Assembly (NCBI RefSeq): GCF_000242455.2
Contig: NC_019892.1
Location: 1,426,001-1,490,000, forward strand
From: Singulisphaera acidiphila DSM 18658
GTDB lineage: Bacteria > Planctomycetota > Planctomycetia > Isosphaerales > Isosphaeraceae
Direction: 5' to 3'
Length of the DNA stretch: 64,000 bases
Shown: positions 43,997 through 53,012 of the stretch, in pieces
Layout: each line of letters starts with the position of its first letter
How positions within the stretch are numbered: position 1 is the stretch's first letter
The notes under the pieces: generated by a model
Told to the model about the DNA's origin: nothing
The model's database searches: none
Seen by the model: only the letters and a program-made list of their open reading frames with translations
Translations under genes and position numbers: made by a program

Positions 43997-44016
43997 AGTC
44001 AAACACCAACCCCAAG

Positions 44017-44096
44017 GTTCTTCGCAGCCTCGAAGGGGCGACCGTCCATTGCGAGAGGCTCGCTCTGACGGTCGCCCCTTCGGGGCTGCGAAGAAC
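44017..44096. repeat. 30-bp inverted repeat upstream of glyA
   Basis: Left arm 44017-44046 and right arm 44067-44096 are complementary over all 30 positions except one T opposite G, with a 20-nt loop. Each arm holds a copy of the 19-20 nt unit AGCCCCGAAGGGGCGACCG also found singly at 43945. The hairpin ends about 90 nt before the glyA start, so it would lie in the glyA leader if transcription starts upstream. Confidence 0.75.
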
Positions 44097-44187
44097 CCGC
44101 CGATCTGAAGCGTCTTCGCGAACATTCCTTCTCTGCCTCTCAGTAGCCGACGCGATCAAATGTCGTCCGTCGCCTTGGAGCCGTCGC

Positions 44188-45438
44188 ATGGACATCCTCA
44201 AGAATCAAGATCCGGAAGTCTTTGACTCGATTCTCTCCGAAGAACGCCGCCAGCGCGACGAGCTCGAGCTGATCGCTTCGGAGAACTACACGAGTGCCGC
44301 GGTGATGGAAGCTGTGGGCTCGGTCCTTACGAACAAATATGCCGAAGGGCTGCCGGGTCGTCGTTACTACGGCGGCTGCCAGTACGTCGACCAGGTCGAG
44401 CGGCTCGCGATCGACCGAGTCAAGTCGCTCTTCGGCTCAGAGCACGCCAACGTCCAGCCTCACTCCGGCGCCTCGGCCAACCAGGCGGTCTACTACGCTT
44501 CGCTCGAGATCGGCGACTCCGTTCTCGCGATGGATCTGGCCCAGGGGGGGCACCTCACGCACGGTATGAAGCTCAACTTCTCCGGGCGGTGGTATCCGAC
44601 GATCGGCTACGGGGTCGATCCCAAGACCGAGCGAATCGACTACGACCGGCTCGCGTCTTTGGCTCGCGAGCACAAGCCGAAGCTCATCCTGGCCGGCGCC
44701 AGCGCCTATCCTCGGATCATCGAGTTCGAGCGGATCGCCGAGGTGGCCCGCGAGATCGGGGCGACCTTCTTCGTGGACATGGCCCACATCGCCGGTCTGG
44801 TGGCGGCCGGCCTGCACCCGAATCCCGTGCCCGTGGCCGACTTCGTGACGACGACCACCCACAAGACTCTGCGCGGGCCGCGCGGAGGGGTTGTGCTTTG
44901 CAAGGAGGAACGGGCGAAGAAGCTTGACTCGGCCGTTTTCCCCGGCTTGCAAGGGGGGCCGCTCATGCACGTGATCGCGGGCAAGGCGGTCTGCTTCGGC
45001 GAAGCGCTCAAACCCGAGTTCAAGACGTACGCCGCCCAGGTGATCGCCAACGCCAATACCTTGGCCGAAGAATTGACCCGCGCGGGGTTCCGGCTCGTCT
45101 CGGGAGGCACGGATAATCACTTGATCTTGATCGACATGACCTCGAAGGGTCTGACGGGCAAGATTGGTGAGGCTGCACTCGGTCGCGCGGGGATCACGGT
45201 CAACAAGAACCTGATCCCGTTCGACAAGCGCAAGCCGATGGACCCGAGCGGTGTCCGGGTGGGGACCCCTGCCCTCACCACCCGTGGGATGCGCGAGGAT
45301 GCGATCCGCCAGGTTGCCGCCTGGATCATCACTGTTCTGGCTGCCCCCGACGATGAGGCGGTCGCCAAGCGCGTGAGCGGTGAGATCGAGGAGTTCGCCC
45401 GCGACTATCCGGTTCCGGCCGCTGCTCTAGGGCGCTGA
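44188..45438 (+). CDS. glyA: Serine hydroxymethyltransferase
   Basis: A 416-residue PLP enzyme interconverting serine and glycine with tetrahydrofolate. [37 protein letters not shown] is the N-terminal substrate-binding segment, [13 protein letters not shown] the PLP-contact region, and the cofactor lysine lies in [18 protein letters not shown] is 8 nt before the ATG. Its last 12 bases overlap the end of the convergent membrane-protein gene. The gap upstream is full of hairpin repeats, which could make a structured leader. Confidence 0.96.
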   Translation: MDILKNQDPEVFDSILSEERRQRDELELIASENYTSAAVMEAVGSVLTNKYAEGLPGRRYYGGCQYVDQVERLAIDRVKSLFGSEHANVQPHSGASANQAVYYASLEIGDSVLAMDLAQGGHLTHGMKLNFSGRWYPTIGYGVDPKTERIDYDRLASLAREHKPKLILAGASAYPRIIEFERIAEVAREIGATFFVDMAHIAGLVAAGLHPNPVPVADFVTTTTHKTLRGPRGGVVLCKEERAKKLDSAVFPGLQGGPLMHVIAGKAVCFGEALKPEFKTYAAQVIANANTLAEELTRAGFRLVSGGTDNHLILIDMTSKGLTGKIGEAALGRAGITVNKNLIPFDKRKPMDPSGVRVGTPALTTRGMREDAIRQVAAWIITVLAAPDDEAVAKRVSGEIEEFARDYPVPAAALGR

Positions 45439-47403
45439 GTCGCGAAGCGTGACCTGAGGATCGGAGGAGGAGGGACGCACCCGGTAGACGGCGTAGCGTC
45501 CCTCGACGTGCAACAGTTCCAACGGCCCGTCACTTGCCATCGTCGCCCGGCCCGAAGGGGCCGCGGCCACGATGTGCGAGGCCCCCTGGCGGGTCGCGAG
45601 CCGGGCCCGTTCGGCGTCGCCCATCTCCTGATAGCGGCGCTCGAGGCCGTGGCGATCCGTCAGATAGGCACGCACGAACTTCGAGTCCGGTCCGTCGAAG
45701 CCGACGTGGTCGCGGAATCGGGCCGACCAATCGGCAAGTCCCTCCGCATGATATGGGCTGGCGGCTCGGTTGAAGGCCAGGCTGCGCAGCGACCAGAGCC
45801 GGAACGTCTTGGGACCGGGCGGTCCGATGAACCGAGCCGAGCGCGGGGTGTGATCACGGCACCAGACCGCCAGCCGCTCGACGTCATCCACCGGCACGGC
45901 CGCGAATCGGCAACGGTCCACGAGGGACGTCGCCCAGGCCTGACCGCGCATCGCTTCCCCGGTCGCGCCCAGGGCAAGGAGCGGCACGGCCCACGAGCCC
46001 GCGAGTGCCCAGACGATCCGCCGCCGATTCCAGGCCAGCGAGCGGCCCCGGAAGACGAGTGTCAGCACCGTCAAGGCGGTGAGGGCCGCGAACAGCGGCA
46101 AGTGCCCGGATTCCGTGTCGTGCCGCGAGAGAAAGATCAGTCCCCAACCCAACCCGGCCCCGGCGAGAGCGAGGCGAACTGCCGGTCGAATCGGCGATCG
46201 CTCGAGGGCCGCGCAGGCGACTTCCACGAGCGTGGCGACGACGAACGCCCAGTCCCCCGCCAGGCCCACCGTCAAGAGGGTCGCCCGACTGCGATCGGCC
46301 CAAGTCCCTCGTCGCCAGAGTTCCAGCAGATGTCCGGAAAGCGCAACGAGCGCCAGTCCTCGAAAGACGGTCGCCATCCGGAACGGCTGGAAGAGCGTGG
46401 CGCGTAAGTCTTGGAACCCTTCCACCGCCACCCAGGCGAGCGCCAGCCCAAGCAGGTTGATCCCCAGCAAAATGGCCAGTCGGAATCGAGCCGCCGGCGC
46501 ACTCGTTGTCGTTTGGTTTGTACCTTCTGGCCGTCGCGATTGCAGGAATGCCAAAAGGGCCAAAACGATGTAACAGCTCCAGGCGAGCCACTGCGGGGTC
46601 CGCCAGAGATGAGGAAGCATGTGCTGGGGGCCCTGAAGCTCAACGCTCAAGAGGCGGAAGTCCTCGGTCGGCAACCCGGCGAAGAGTTTCGAGCCTTGCC
46701 CCAGATTCATCAGGAGGCCGGGCCCAACCGCCAACCCGAGCGCAGCCAGCCCACGCAATGCCACCCCCTTTGATACGCACGCCCTGGTCGAGCAGAATGC
46801 CCAACCCACCCATCCTGCTCCAAGCAACATGGCGAGTTGCAGGCCGACGGAGGGATGGATCAACATGGCCAGGCCGAGAAGCGGCGCGGCGGTTCGCCAG
46901 CCTCGTCCTGGGTCTTCGACCGCTACTGCCAGCGCAAGCCAGCCGAGGGCGAATCCGATCAGGCGGTCGAGGAGCATCGCTTCGAACAGGTGGTTCGTGC
47001 CGACGTTCCCCGCCTTGGCGATCAGAACCAAGACGACCGCCACGATTCCCACGTTGGGCCCTGACTCGGGCCAGACCGCACGTGCGAGCCGATCGAGCCC
47101 CAGGCAGGTCAGTGCGAACGTGAGGGCGAACAGGGCGGCCAGGCCGGTCGACAGGCCGAGCGGGCGACTCGCAAGGTTGAGCAGGGTGAGGTAGCCGCGA
47201 TGGGGGTTGAATGTGTCGAAGGCACGCACGAACGGGTCGTCGGTGAACACCCCTGCATCTTGCTGGTGAAGGAGCAAGGGGAGCCGATACGCCTGATCGC
47301 CGTCCCGGCTGTGATAACCCCGCAAGGTCAAGAAGAGGCCGAAGATGAGGATGTAGGCGAGCCATCGTGGGAGGCCCGGCGAATCATTCTTGAGTTCCAG
47401 CAT
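45427..47403 (-). CDS. Large multipass membrane protein, possible glycosyltransferase-like
   Basis: A 658-residue protein with roughly 12-13 hydrophobic segments over the first 500 residues and a soluble C-terminal domain of about 130. [52 protein letters not shown] at the N-terminus is followed by alternating helices. The tail ([33 protein letters not shown]) resembles the soluble end of planctomycete multipass proteins of unknown function. The overall shape recalls GT-C glycosyltransferases, but no DxD-type motif is certain. GGGAG precedes the start. It overlaps glyA tail to tail by 12 bp. Confidence 0.7.
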   Translation of the reverse strand: MLELKNDSPGLPRWLAYILIFGLFLTLRGYHSRDGDQAYRLPLLLHQQDAGVFTDDPFVRAFDTFNPHRGYLTLLNLASRPLGLSTGLAALFALTFALTCLGLDRLARAVWPESGPNVGIVAVVLVLIAKAGNVGTNHLFEAMLLDRLIGFALGWLALAVAVEDPGRGWRTAAPLLGLAMLIHPSVGLQLAMLLGAGWVGWAFCSTRACVSKGVALRGLAALGLAVGPGLLMNLGQGSKLFAGLPTEDFRLLSVELQGPQHMLPHLWRTPQWLAWSCYIVLALLAFLQSRRPEGTNQTTTSAPAARFRLAILLGINLLGLALAWVAVEGFQDLRATLFQPFRMATVFRGLALVALSGHLLELWRRGTWADRSRATLLTVGLAGDWAFVVATLVEVACAALERSPIRPAVRLALAGAGLGWGLIFLSRHDTESGHLPLFAALTALTVLTLVFRGRSLAWNRRRIVWALAGSWAVPLLALGATGEAMRGQAWATSLVDRCRFAAVPVDDVERLAVWCRDHTPRSARFIGPPGPKTFRLWSLRSLAFNRAASPYHAEGLADWSARFRDHVGFDGPDSKFVRAYLTDRHGLERRYQEMGDAERARLATRQGASHIVAAAPSGRATMASDGPLELLHVEGRYAVYRVRPSSSDPQVTLRDSAP

Positions 47404-47495
47404 GCGCGGCGTCTCTCCCCCGCCCGCCCGGTTGGTCGGACCGACGGTCGGGGGGGAGTGTGCCGGAGCCTGCTCGTTCGGTCAACGCCAGTTCG

Positions 47496-48227
47496 TTAGT
47501 GAGGGCGTTCGGCCTTGAGCAGTTCTTGCCGGATCGTCTCGATTGCGTCGGCGACTTCGGCATCGAGGCGGGACGGGTCAAGGTCGGCCTGATCCGGAGT
47601 GCTCAGTTGAAGCTGAGGGGTTCGGCTCGCTGTGCGAACCGGCGGGGTCGCTTCCTGGGGCAGTTCCGTTTCTTCCGAATGGTTCAGGCCCATCCGCTGC
47701 ACGTGCCTCACGAAGTGTTGAACCGGTGGGGCCGCCCAGATGCGCGGGACCGGATGATACTGCGCGTTCAAGGCCATCGAGCGCGACGTCTCCACCTGCT
47801 GCTGGGCCCAGGGGACCGACTTGAGGTGAGCGACCGCGTACTTCTCGACCCCGGCGACCAGGAACGTGGCGATGACCAGGGCCTTGGCAATGCCAAGCAA
47901 AGAGCCGGCGAACTGGTCGCCTCGGCGGGGTTCATCCATGCCGTAAGGCTGGCGTCGATAAAGCTTCACGGCCAGCGTGGCCAGTCCGACCAGGATCAGA
48001 TACGAAGCCACGGCCGCCGACCACCAGAGCATCCGATCGATGAGTTCCGGCCGAATCGTGGGCAGATGGCCGATCACTCGGGGCTTGATTTGATCGCGAA
48101 CCGGGTCGGCCGCGTAAACGCAGAGGACCAACCCCGCCAGGCGGATCGCCTGAAGGAGGAAGCCCTTGAGCCAGCCTCGGATGGCCATGACCAGCACGAG
48201 CCCTCCCAGAGCCAGATCCAATCCCAT
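47496..48227 (-). CDS. CvpA-family membrane protein
   Basis: A 243-residue protein with four predicted helices in the first 120 residues. MGLDLALGGLVLVMAIRGWLKGFLLQAIRLAGLVLCVYAA is the CvpA N-terminal pattern (short helix, then GWxxGFxxQ). Two further helices follow (WWSAAVASYLILVGLATLAV and GSLLGIAKALVIATFLVAGVEKY). The C-terminal 120 residues are hydrophilic. CvpA proteins are linked to colicin V production and cell-envelope processes, but no mechanism is known. GAGGTGAG precedes the ATG. It is 92 nt upstream of the large multipass gene on the same strand and may be cotranscribed. Confidence 0.82.
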   Translation of the reverse strand: MGLDLALGGLVLVMAIRGWLKGFLLQAIRLAGLVLCVYAADPVRDQIKPRVIGHLPTIRPELIDRMLWWSAAVASYLILVGLATLAVKLYRRQPYGMDEPRRGDQFAGSLLGIAKALVIATFLVAGVEKYAVAHLKSVPWAQQQVETSRSMALNAQYHPVPRIWAAPPVQHFVRHVQRMGLNHSEETELPQEATPPVRTASRTPQLQLSTPDQADLDPSRLDAEVADAIETIRQELLKAERPH

Positions 48228-48583
48228 GATGTCTCACCTCACTCGGTTGCGCCGTCAGGTTGCCTTCTCATGAATTCGTCGGCCGACCCCGATTCTTGAC
48301 CGGAATCAGCATGACGTATCATTTTCATCGGCTCCGGCGCAGTCCGACCTTCAATCATTCGTGCGGATTCCGTCCGCGTCAAATCCTTCCCTGGTTTTCC
48401 TGAACAAAAGGGCATGTCGTCCGTGCCCCCTTTTCACTTGAGCGAAAGAGAAGCAAAAGTTGGGCCCTTCGCCGCAATCGCCATGCATCCGGCAATACGA
48501 GTACGGCTGGGCCGAAGGTTGAGTTTTATGGCTCAACCTTCGGCGTTAACGAATGAACCATTGGTGGGGTCGAAAAAATGAGC
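48228..48583. other. Intergenic region before cvpA-like gene
   Basis: A 356-nt stretch with no convincing gene. It carries the hairpin at 48512-48543 and GCATCCGGCAAT near 48486, also present at about 5517. The remaining sequence should include the cvpA promoter. Confidence 0.4.
48512..48543 (-). terminator. Perfect 12-bp hairpin past the DUF885 gene
   Basis: CCGAAGGTTGAG (48512-48523) pairs perfectly with 48532-48543 across TTTTATGG. It begins 40 nt past the stop at 48584 on the minus strand. No T run follows. Confidence 0.5.
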
Positions 48584-50410
48584 TTAACGCTGAGGTTCGG
48601 CCTCGGTCTGTTGATTCTGTTCCATGAATCGTTCGAGCACGCTCAGAGGGACGGAACCGAGCGAGAGGAGCCGATCGTGGAACGCGCGGATGTCGAACTT
48701 GGTACCTAACCTGCGTTCGGCCTGGGCCCGAATCTCGCGGATTTTGAGCTCGCCAATCTTGTAAGCGAGTGCCTGGCCGGGCCAGGCGATATAGCGGTCG
48801 ACCTCGCTCACGATTTCGATCCGAGGGACGGCCGTATTCTCCTCGAGGTAGGCGATCGCCTGATCGCGGCTCCAGCGCTTTTGGTGCAGGCCGGTGTCGA
48901 CGACCAGTCGGCCCGCCCGCCAGGCGCTGTACTCGAGTTGGCCGAATTCGGCATAGGGGTCGGTGTAGAGGCCAACTTCGCGGGGGAGGCCCTCGCTGTA
49001 GAGGCCCCACCCTTCAGAAAAGGCGGGGACGTAGCCGAACTTGCGGAACGCAGGCCGGCCGGGGACTTCCATCGCCAGGCTGAATTGGAGGTGGTGGCCG
49101 GGCACCCCCTCGTGGTAGGCGAGTGCCTGCATCGTGTACGTCGTCCGGCTGGTCGGGTCTGAGGTGTTGACGTAGAAGTAGCCGGGGCGTGAGCCGTCCT
49201 CGGGAGCGGGGTAATAATATCCGGCGGCGGCAGCTTTGGCCCGGTAGGCCTCGATCGGGCGGATCCCGTAATCGGTGCGCGGAAGGTGGCCGAACAGGTC
49301 GGGCAACTTGGCGTCAATCGCCTCGAAGATCGCCCGGTAGCGGCCGAGGATCTCTGCTTCGCTCTGGTTCTTGAGTTTCGGGTCGTCCTTGAGTTTCTGG
49401 AAGAACGCCTTCAAATCACCCGTGAACCCCACCTTCTTGCGGATCGCCTCCATCGCCTCTCGGATCCTCGCCATCTCGGTGAGCCCGACCTCGTGGATCT
49501 GCTCGGGGGAGAGCGTCGTCGTGGTGAACGACCGGGCGCGGAAGGCGTAGTGGACATCACCCTCAGGCGAATCCCAGAGTCCGACGCTCTCGCGGCAGGC
49601 GGGAAGATAGTCCGTCTCCACGAAGGCCGCAAGCTTGGCGTAGGCGGGGGAGACCTTGTCGGCGATCGCTTGGCGGACCGCAACCGTTGCGTGGTCGCGG
49701 TCGGCCTCCGACCAATCCTTGAGCTTGGCGACGATCCCCCAGAGCGGGCTCTCCTCGGGGTTCTTGGGAGCGAGGTCGCGGAGTTGCGGGACGACCTTGG
49801 CCATTGTGATTCGCGGCGGCATCCGCTTCTCGGCCATCCCCTGGCGCATCAGGGCGATCGTCTGGTCCACGACGCGGGGAAAGGCGTGCAGCCGCCGCAC
49901 ATAATTCTCGAGGTCGCCGACCGTGGCACTCGGGTGGAAGTTGACGCTCTGCGCGAACTGGAGGTGAATCCCGTCCTGCTGGGTGATCGGGATCAGGCGA
50001 TCGCGGAATCGTTCGCCTTCGATCCGGTCATCGAGCGTAAACCGAAGCACCTCGCGATCGATCCGCTCGTCGGCCGAGAGTGTTTCCGGGGCGATCTTCT
50101 CGAGTGCGTGCCGATGGTCGCGATCCCGCTTGACCCGCGCCTCATGAGCCGCGTCGGAGAGATCCGCCAGCCGATCATCATAGCGGTGGTCGCCGAGGAA
50201 CGTGGCTTCAAGCGGACCCGCACGCAGCTCATCGTCCCAGTATTCCGCGAACAGTGCCTTGAGCTGCCGGCTCGGGTTGTCTGTCCCTTCACCGCCGATG
50301 AATCCGGCTTGGCTCGTGCCCACGCCCCAGGGGAAACCGACTACCGCCACGGTGAGGACCGACCATTTCCACAAGCGGCTCTGGTTCAGGAAACGGGTGC
50401 AGATCGTCAT
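48584..50410 (-). CDS. DUF885 family exported protein
   Basis: A 608-residue protein from the ATG at 50410, giving signal peptide MTICTRFLNQSRLWKWSVLTVAVVGFPWGVGTSQAGF. The DUF885 domain fills the rest: LFAEYWDDELRAGPLEATFLGDHRYDDRLADLSD at the N-terminal end and MQALAYHEGVPGHHLQFSLAMEVPGRPAFRKFGYVPAFSEGWGLYSEGLPRE at the C-terminal end. HEGVPGHH and the downstream SEGW glutamate are a metallopeptidase-like metal site. The family is of largely unknown substrate, and a dipeptidase or peptidase role is suggested by fold. The ribosome site is weak. Confidence 0.85.
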   Translation of the reverse strand: MTICTRFLNQSRLWKWSVLTVAVVGFPWGVGTSQAGFIGGEGTDNPSRQLKALFAEYWDDELRAGPLEATFLGDHRYDDRLADLSDAAHEARVKRDRDHRHALEKIAPETLSADERIDREVLRFTLDDRIEGERFRDRLIPITQQDGIHLQFAQSVNFHPSATVGDLENYVRRLHAFPRVVDQTIALMRQGMAEKRMPPRITMAKVVPQLRDLAPKNPEESPLWGIVAKLKDWSEADRDHATVAVRQAIADKVSPAYAKLAAFVETDYLPACRESVGLWDSPEGDVHYAFRARSFTTTTLSPEQIHEVGLTEMARIREAMEAIRKKVGFTGDLKAFFQKLKDDPKLKNQSEAEILGRYRAIFEAIDAKLPDLFGHLPRTDYGIRPIEAYRAKAAAAGYYYPAPEDGSRPGYFYVNTSDPTSRTTYTMQALAYHEGVPGHHLQFSLAMEVPGRPAFRKFGYVPAFSEGWGLYSEGLPREVGLYTDPYAEFGQLEYSAWRAGRLVVDTGLHQKRWSRDQAIAYLEENTAVPRIEIVSEVDRYIAWPGQALAYKIGELKIREIRAQAERRLGTKFDIRAFHDRLLSLGSVPLSVLERFMEQNQQTEAEPQR

Positions 50411-50558
50411 GTCAGATCTCGAAGTTGTAAGCCGCTGTTGAAACCTTCCGAGGTGATCGGCCGGCTTTTCTGTGCCTATGAACTCTAGCGAAAGGCACGT
50501 TCCGTTTCCACCTTGGGGAACTTGGCATGAGGAGTCGCTGATGTGAACTGCGTCGACG

Positions 50559-51344
50559 TCACTTGATGGCTGCGGGCGCGAGCCGATCGAGTTGACTCCG
50601 GACCTTCTCCAACAACTCGGATTCTTCGACCTTCGCGTCCATGAGTGCTGCGACGCTCCACTTTTCAATTTCGATCAGGTATTTGACAAGCAAGTAGGAG
50701 CGAGCATATCGAAATGCCGGCTCGTGACTCTCTTGGCCGGCGCGGATCAGGCGTATGGCCTCCGGGATCGGGAAAGTGGTGTCGCCCGCGACGTAGTCGC
50801 AATAGCCTTCTTTCTTCCAGGAGGGACATCGCATGCTGGCCCAGAGTCCGAGGCGGCCGTCGATCAGGGCGTGCGTTCGCTCGTGAGCGATGACTCCGCT
50901 CAGTGAACGACCGACGAGCCTTGGTGGGTCGCGAACGATCCGATCGGCATCGACATCAATTTCGCCCAGAAGAACCGTGTATTCGAAGAATCCACGGGTG
51001 ATGCCGTATGCGCCGAGGTTTGTCGGGGCCAGGAGTGCCTTGCGCCACCAGCTTTTACAGAGATAAATTCGATGAATCATTGCGGGCTCGTTGATCGACG
51101 AGGTCCCGAGCTTGATCGTTGCGCGATCGAGGACTCGAGTCAGCCCCGGGTCGATCGGCGCATCCGAGGCTACGCGAAAGTTCCCGTGGGTCATCTGCCT
51201 GGCGAAGAGGAGGTCGGGAAAGGCCAGGATGCCAAGATAACCACATGCAAGGCCCACCACGAGGGCTCGAAAACGCCGCCTCTGCAGCCGAACGCCCAGC
51301 CTCCTTGCCAGACTTGGTGGCCGCGATCCCTGGAGTTCGTCCAT
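50559..51344 (-). CDS. Membrane-anchored protein with HERTH metallopeptidase-like motif
   Basis: A 261-residue protein from the ATG at 51344 (AAGGA 14 nt upstream). A basic N-terminus with LQRRRFRALVVGLACGYLGILAF forms one membrane helix. The domain outside has FRVASDAPIDPGLTRVLDRATIKLG and SLSGVIAHERTHALIDGRLGLWASMRCPSWKKEGYCDYVAGD. HERTH is a HExxH zinc-binding form, and the glutamate of KKEGYCDYVAG could be the third ligand, as in gluzincin-type proteins. This suggests a membrane-anchored peptidase of unknown target. It may be in a transcript with the acyltransferase gene upstream on the same strand. Confidence 0.7.
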   Translation of the reverse strand: MDELQGSRPPSLARRLGVRLQRRRFRALVVGLACGYLGILAFPDLLFARQMTHGNFRVASDAPIDPGLTRVLDRATIKLGTSSINEPAMIHRIYLCKSWWRKALLAPTNLGAYGITRGFFEYTVLLGEIDVDADRIVRDPPRLVGRSLSGVIAHERTHALIDGRLGLWASMRCPSWKKEGYCDYVAGDTTFPIPEAIRLIRAGQESHEPAFRYARSYLLVKYLIEIEKWSVAALMDAKVEESELLEKVRSQLDRLAPAAIK

Positions 51345-51488
51345 TGCGCTGCTCGTCCTTCGAGGATGACACCATCGGTTTGTGAGGATCGGTCGCATCG
51401 ATCGTTCTCGCGAATCATCGTCTTCCGCGTGACGGGGAGCGTCAAGTAGTGAGGCCGCCGAGGCTGTGGTGGAGTGCGACGGACACTC

Positions 51489-52703
51489 TCAAAAAGGAGT
51501 GGGGGATTCGCTGGACCGGGCCGTGCCGGTTTCCCCGGTCAGCGGTTCGTGGTCGCGTGGGATGATCGGTGGGTTGAGGAAATGGCGTTCGACCCCCCAG
51601 AAAAAGAGCCAGCCCACGGCGACCGAGGCGGCGGAAACGGCCGGGATCATCACCAGACCGCGCGCCCAGAAGCTGGTCAAGCCCTGCTCGTAGAGCCAGA
51701 GGTTGCCGACCGTGCAGACGGGTAAATGGACCAGGTAGATGCTGTAGCATCGTCGGCCGCACGCGCGTAAGGGGCGGAGCCAACCGAGCGCATCCGCGCG
51801 CTCGTCCCAACGACGGAGTCCGATCAAGGCGAGGCCGAAGAGGCCGGTGGCCGCGGTCGAGTAAGGGACGGGGGTTGAGAATCCACCGAAGGCACCGGCG
51901 ACGGTGAGGAGGACGAGCGCGAGCTCGACGGTACGCTTTGCCTGGAATGAGCCTGGGACGTTGAGCCGCCAGTAGACGGCCAGGCCGACCGCGAACTCGT
52001 GCCAGAGCGTTGGGAACGCCCCTTCGATCTCGGACATCCGGCCGATGTCGGCCGCCACTACACGAAGCAGGACTGCGCCGACCGTGACCCCGGCCAAGGC
52101 GCCGTAGAGTCGCCTGGGGGCGATCAGGAGCGTGAGGAAGCAGACGAAATAGAACTGCTCTTCGTAGCAGAGCGACCAGGCGACCCGGGTGAAGACGTTG
52201 CGAGCGGGGGGCCGCCAGACCAAGGGACGCCACTCCTCGGTGAGGGTCAGGTTGCCGACCCACTGAGTTGCATCCAGAGTCCAGGGTGAGTCGAGCTGGA
52301 GGGCGTGCGTTCCGTTGCCATGAGTGAGACGTTGGAGGCCGAGCGCATTCAGGCCGCCGATCACGGCAACGAACCAGAGAAGGGCTGCCCAGTATGGGGG
52401 GTAGATCCGCCAGATCCGCCGGCCCAGAAAGGCAAGTGACCCCAACCCTCGCCGGCGCGTTGCGTCGACGCTCGCCCCGATGCAGTAGCCGCTGATGACG
52501 AAGAAAAGGGGGACCCCCAGGTTCATCCGCCAGAGCAACGAGGCCGATGCCCACTTCAGCCAACTCTCCCACCCCCCTGCCCGGCTCCCGGTCTCAAAGA
52601 TCAGAGCGAAGCCTGTATGATGGAGGACGACCATCAGGCAGGCGAGGCCTCGCCAAACATCGAGCAGGTGATACCTTGGGCTCCGTTCCAGAGGGGGAAT
52701 CAT
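51489..52703 (-). CDS. Acyltransferase 3 family membrane protein
   Basis: A 404-residue protein with about 10 helices. HLLDVWRGLACLMVVLHHTGFALIF is the family's N-terminal helix with the catalytic histidine, VPLFFVISGYCIGASVD and RRIWRIYPPYWAALLWFVAV follow, and CYEEQFYFVCFLTLL is the conserved middle region. The family O-acetylates or acylates sugars and other surface molecules at the membrane. The substrate cannot be read. AAGGAAC precedes the ATG. The gene is followed 144 nt later by the HERTH-motif gene on the same strand. Confidence 0.88.
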   Translation of the reverse strand: MIPPLERSPRYHLLDVWRGLACLMVVLHHTGFALIFETGSRAGGWESWLKWASASLLWRMNLGVPLFFVISGYCIGASVDATRRRGLGSLAFLGRRIWRIYPPYWAALLWFVAVIGGLNALGLQRLTHGNGTHALQLDSPWTLDATQWVGNLTLTEEWRPLVWRPPARNVFTRVAWSLCYEEQFYFVCFLTLLIAPRRLYGALAGVTVGAVLLRVVAADIGRMSEIEGAFPTLWHEFAVGLAVYWRLNVPGSFQAKRTVELALVLLTVAGAFGGFSTPVPYSTAATGLFGLALIGLRRWDERADALGWLRPLRACGRRCYSIYLVHLPVCTVGNLWLYEQGLTSFWARGLVMIPAVSAASVAVGWLFFWGVERHFLNPPIIPRDHEPLTGETGTARSSESPTPF

Positions 52704-53012
52704 CGGGTTCCTTCATTGCGCATTCGACAATAATCCCGGAATGCAGGCGGGACAGGCCGCCTTTCATTATCGCGTGAGGGTACGATCCGGCAAGCAGGGC
52801 GCGGATCCCCCCTCATTGACTTGGCGGGGCACGCCGTCAATCATGGACCCGCACCGTTCTCTCCACCTTTGCGGAGGAGCGTTGCTCGTGAGAGCACCCC
52901 TTGATCCCTTGTGTCCGCTGAAACCGTTCCAATACCCTGGACCAGCGATCGCGGCTCTCTCTTCACTTGCTTCTGCCTGGATTTCGATGGGGTGCCCTGG
53001 AGTTCTTCTTCG
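52704..53012. other. Divergent intergenic region
   Basis: A 309-nt stretch between divergent genes with no convincing ORF. An interrupted inverted repeat ATTGAC ... GTCAAT (52815-52841, inner GGCG/CGCC) forms a hairpin with a small bulge. Promoters for both sides should be here. Confidence 0.4.
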
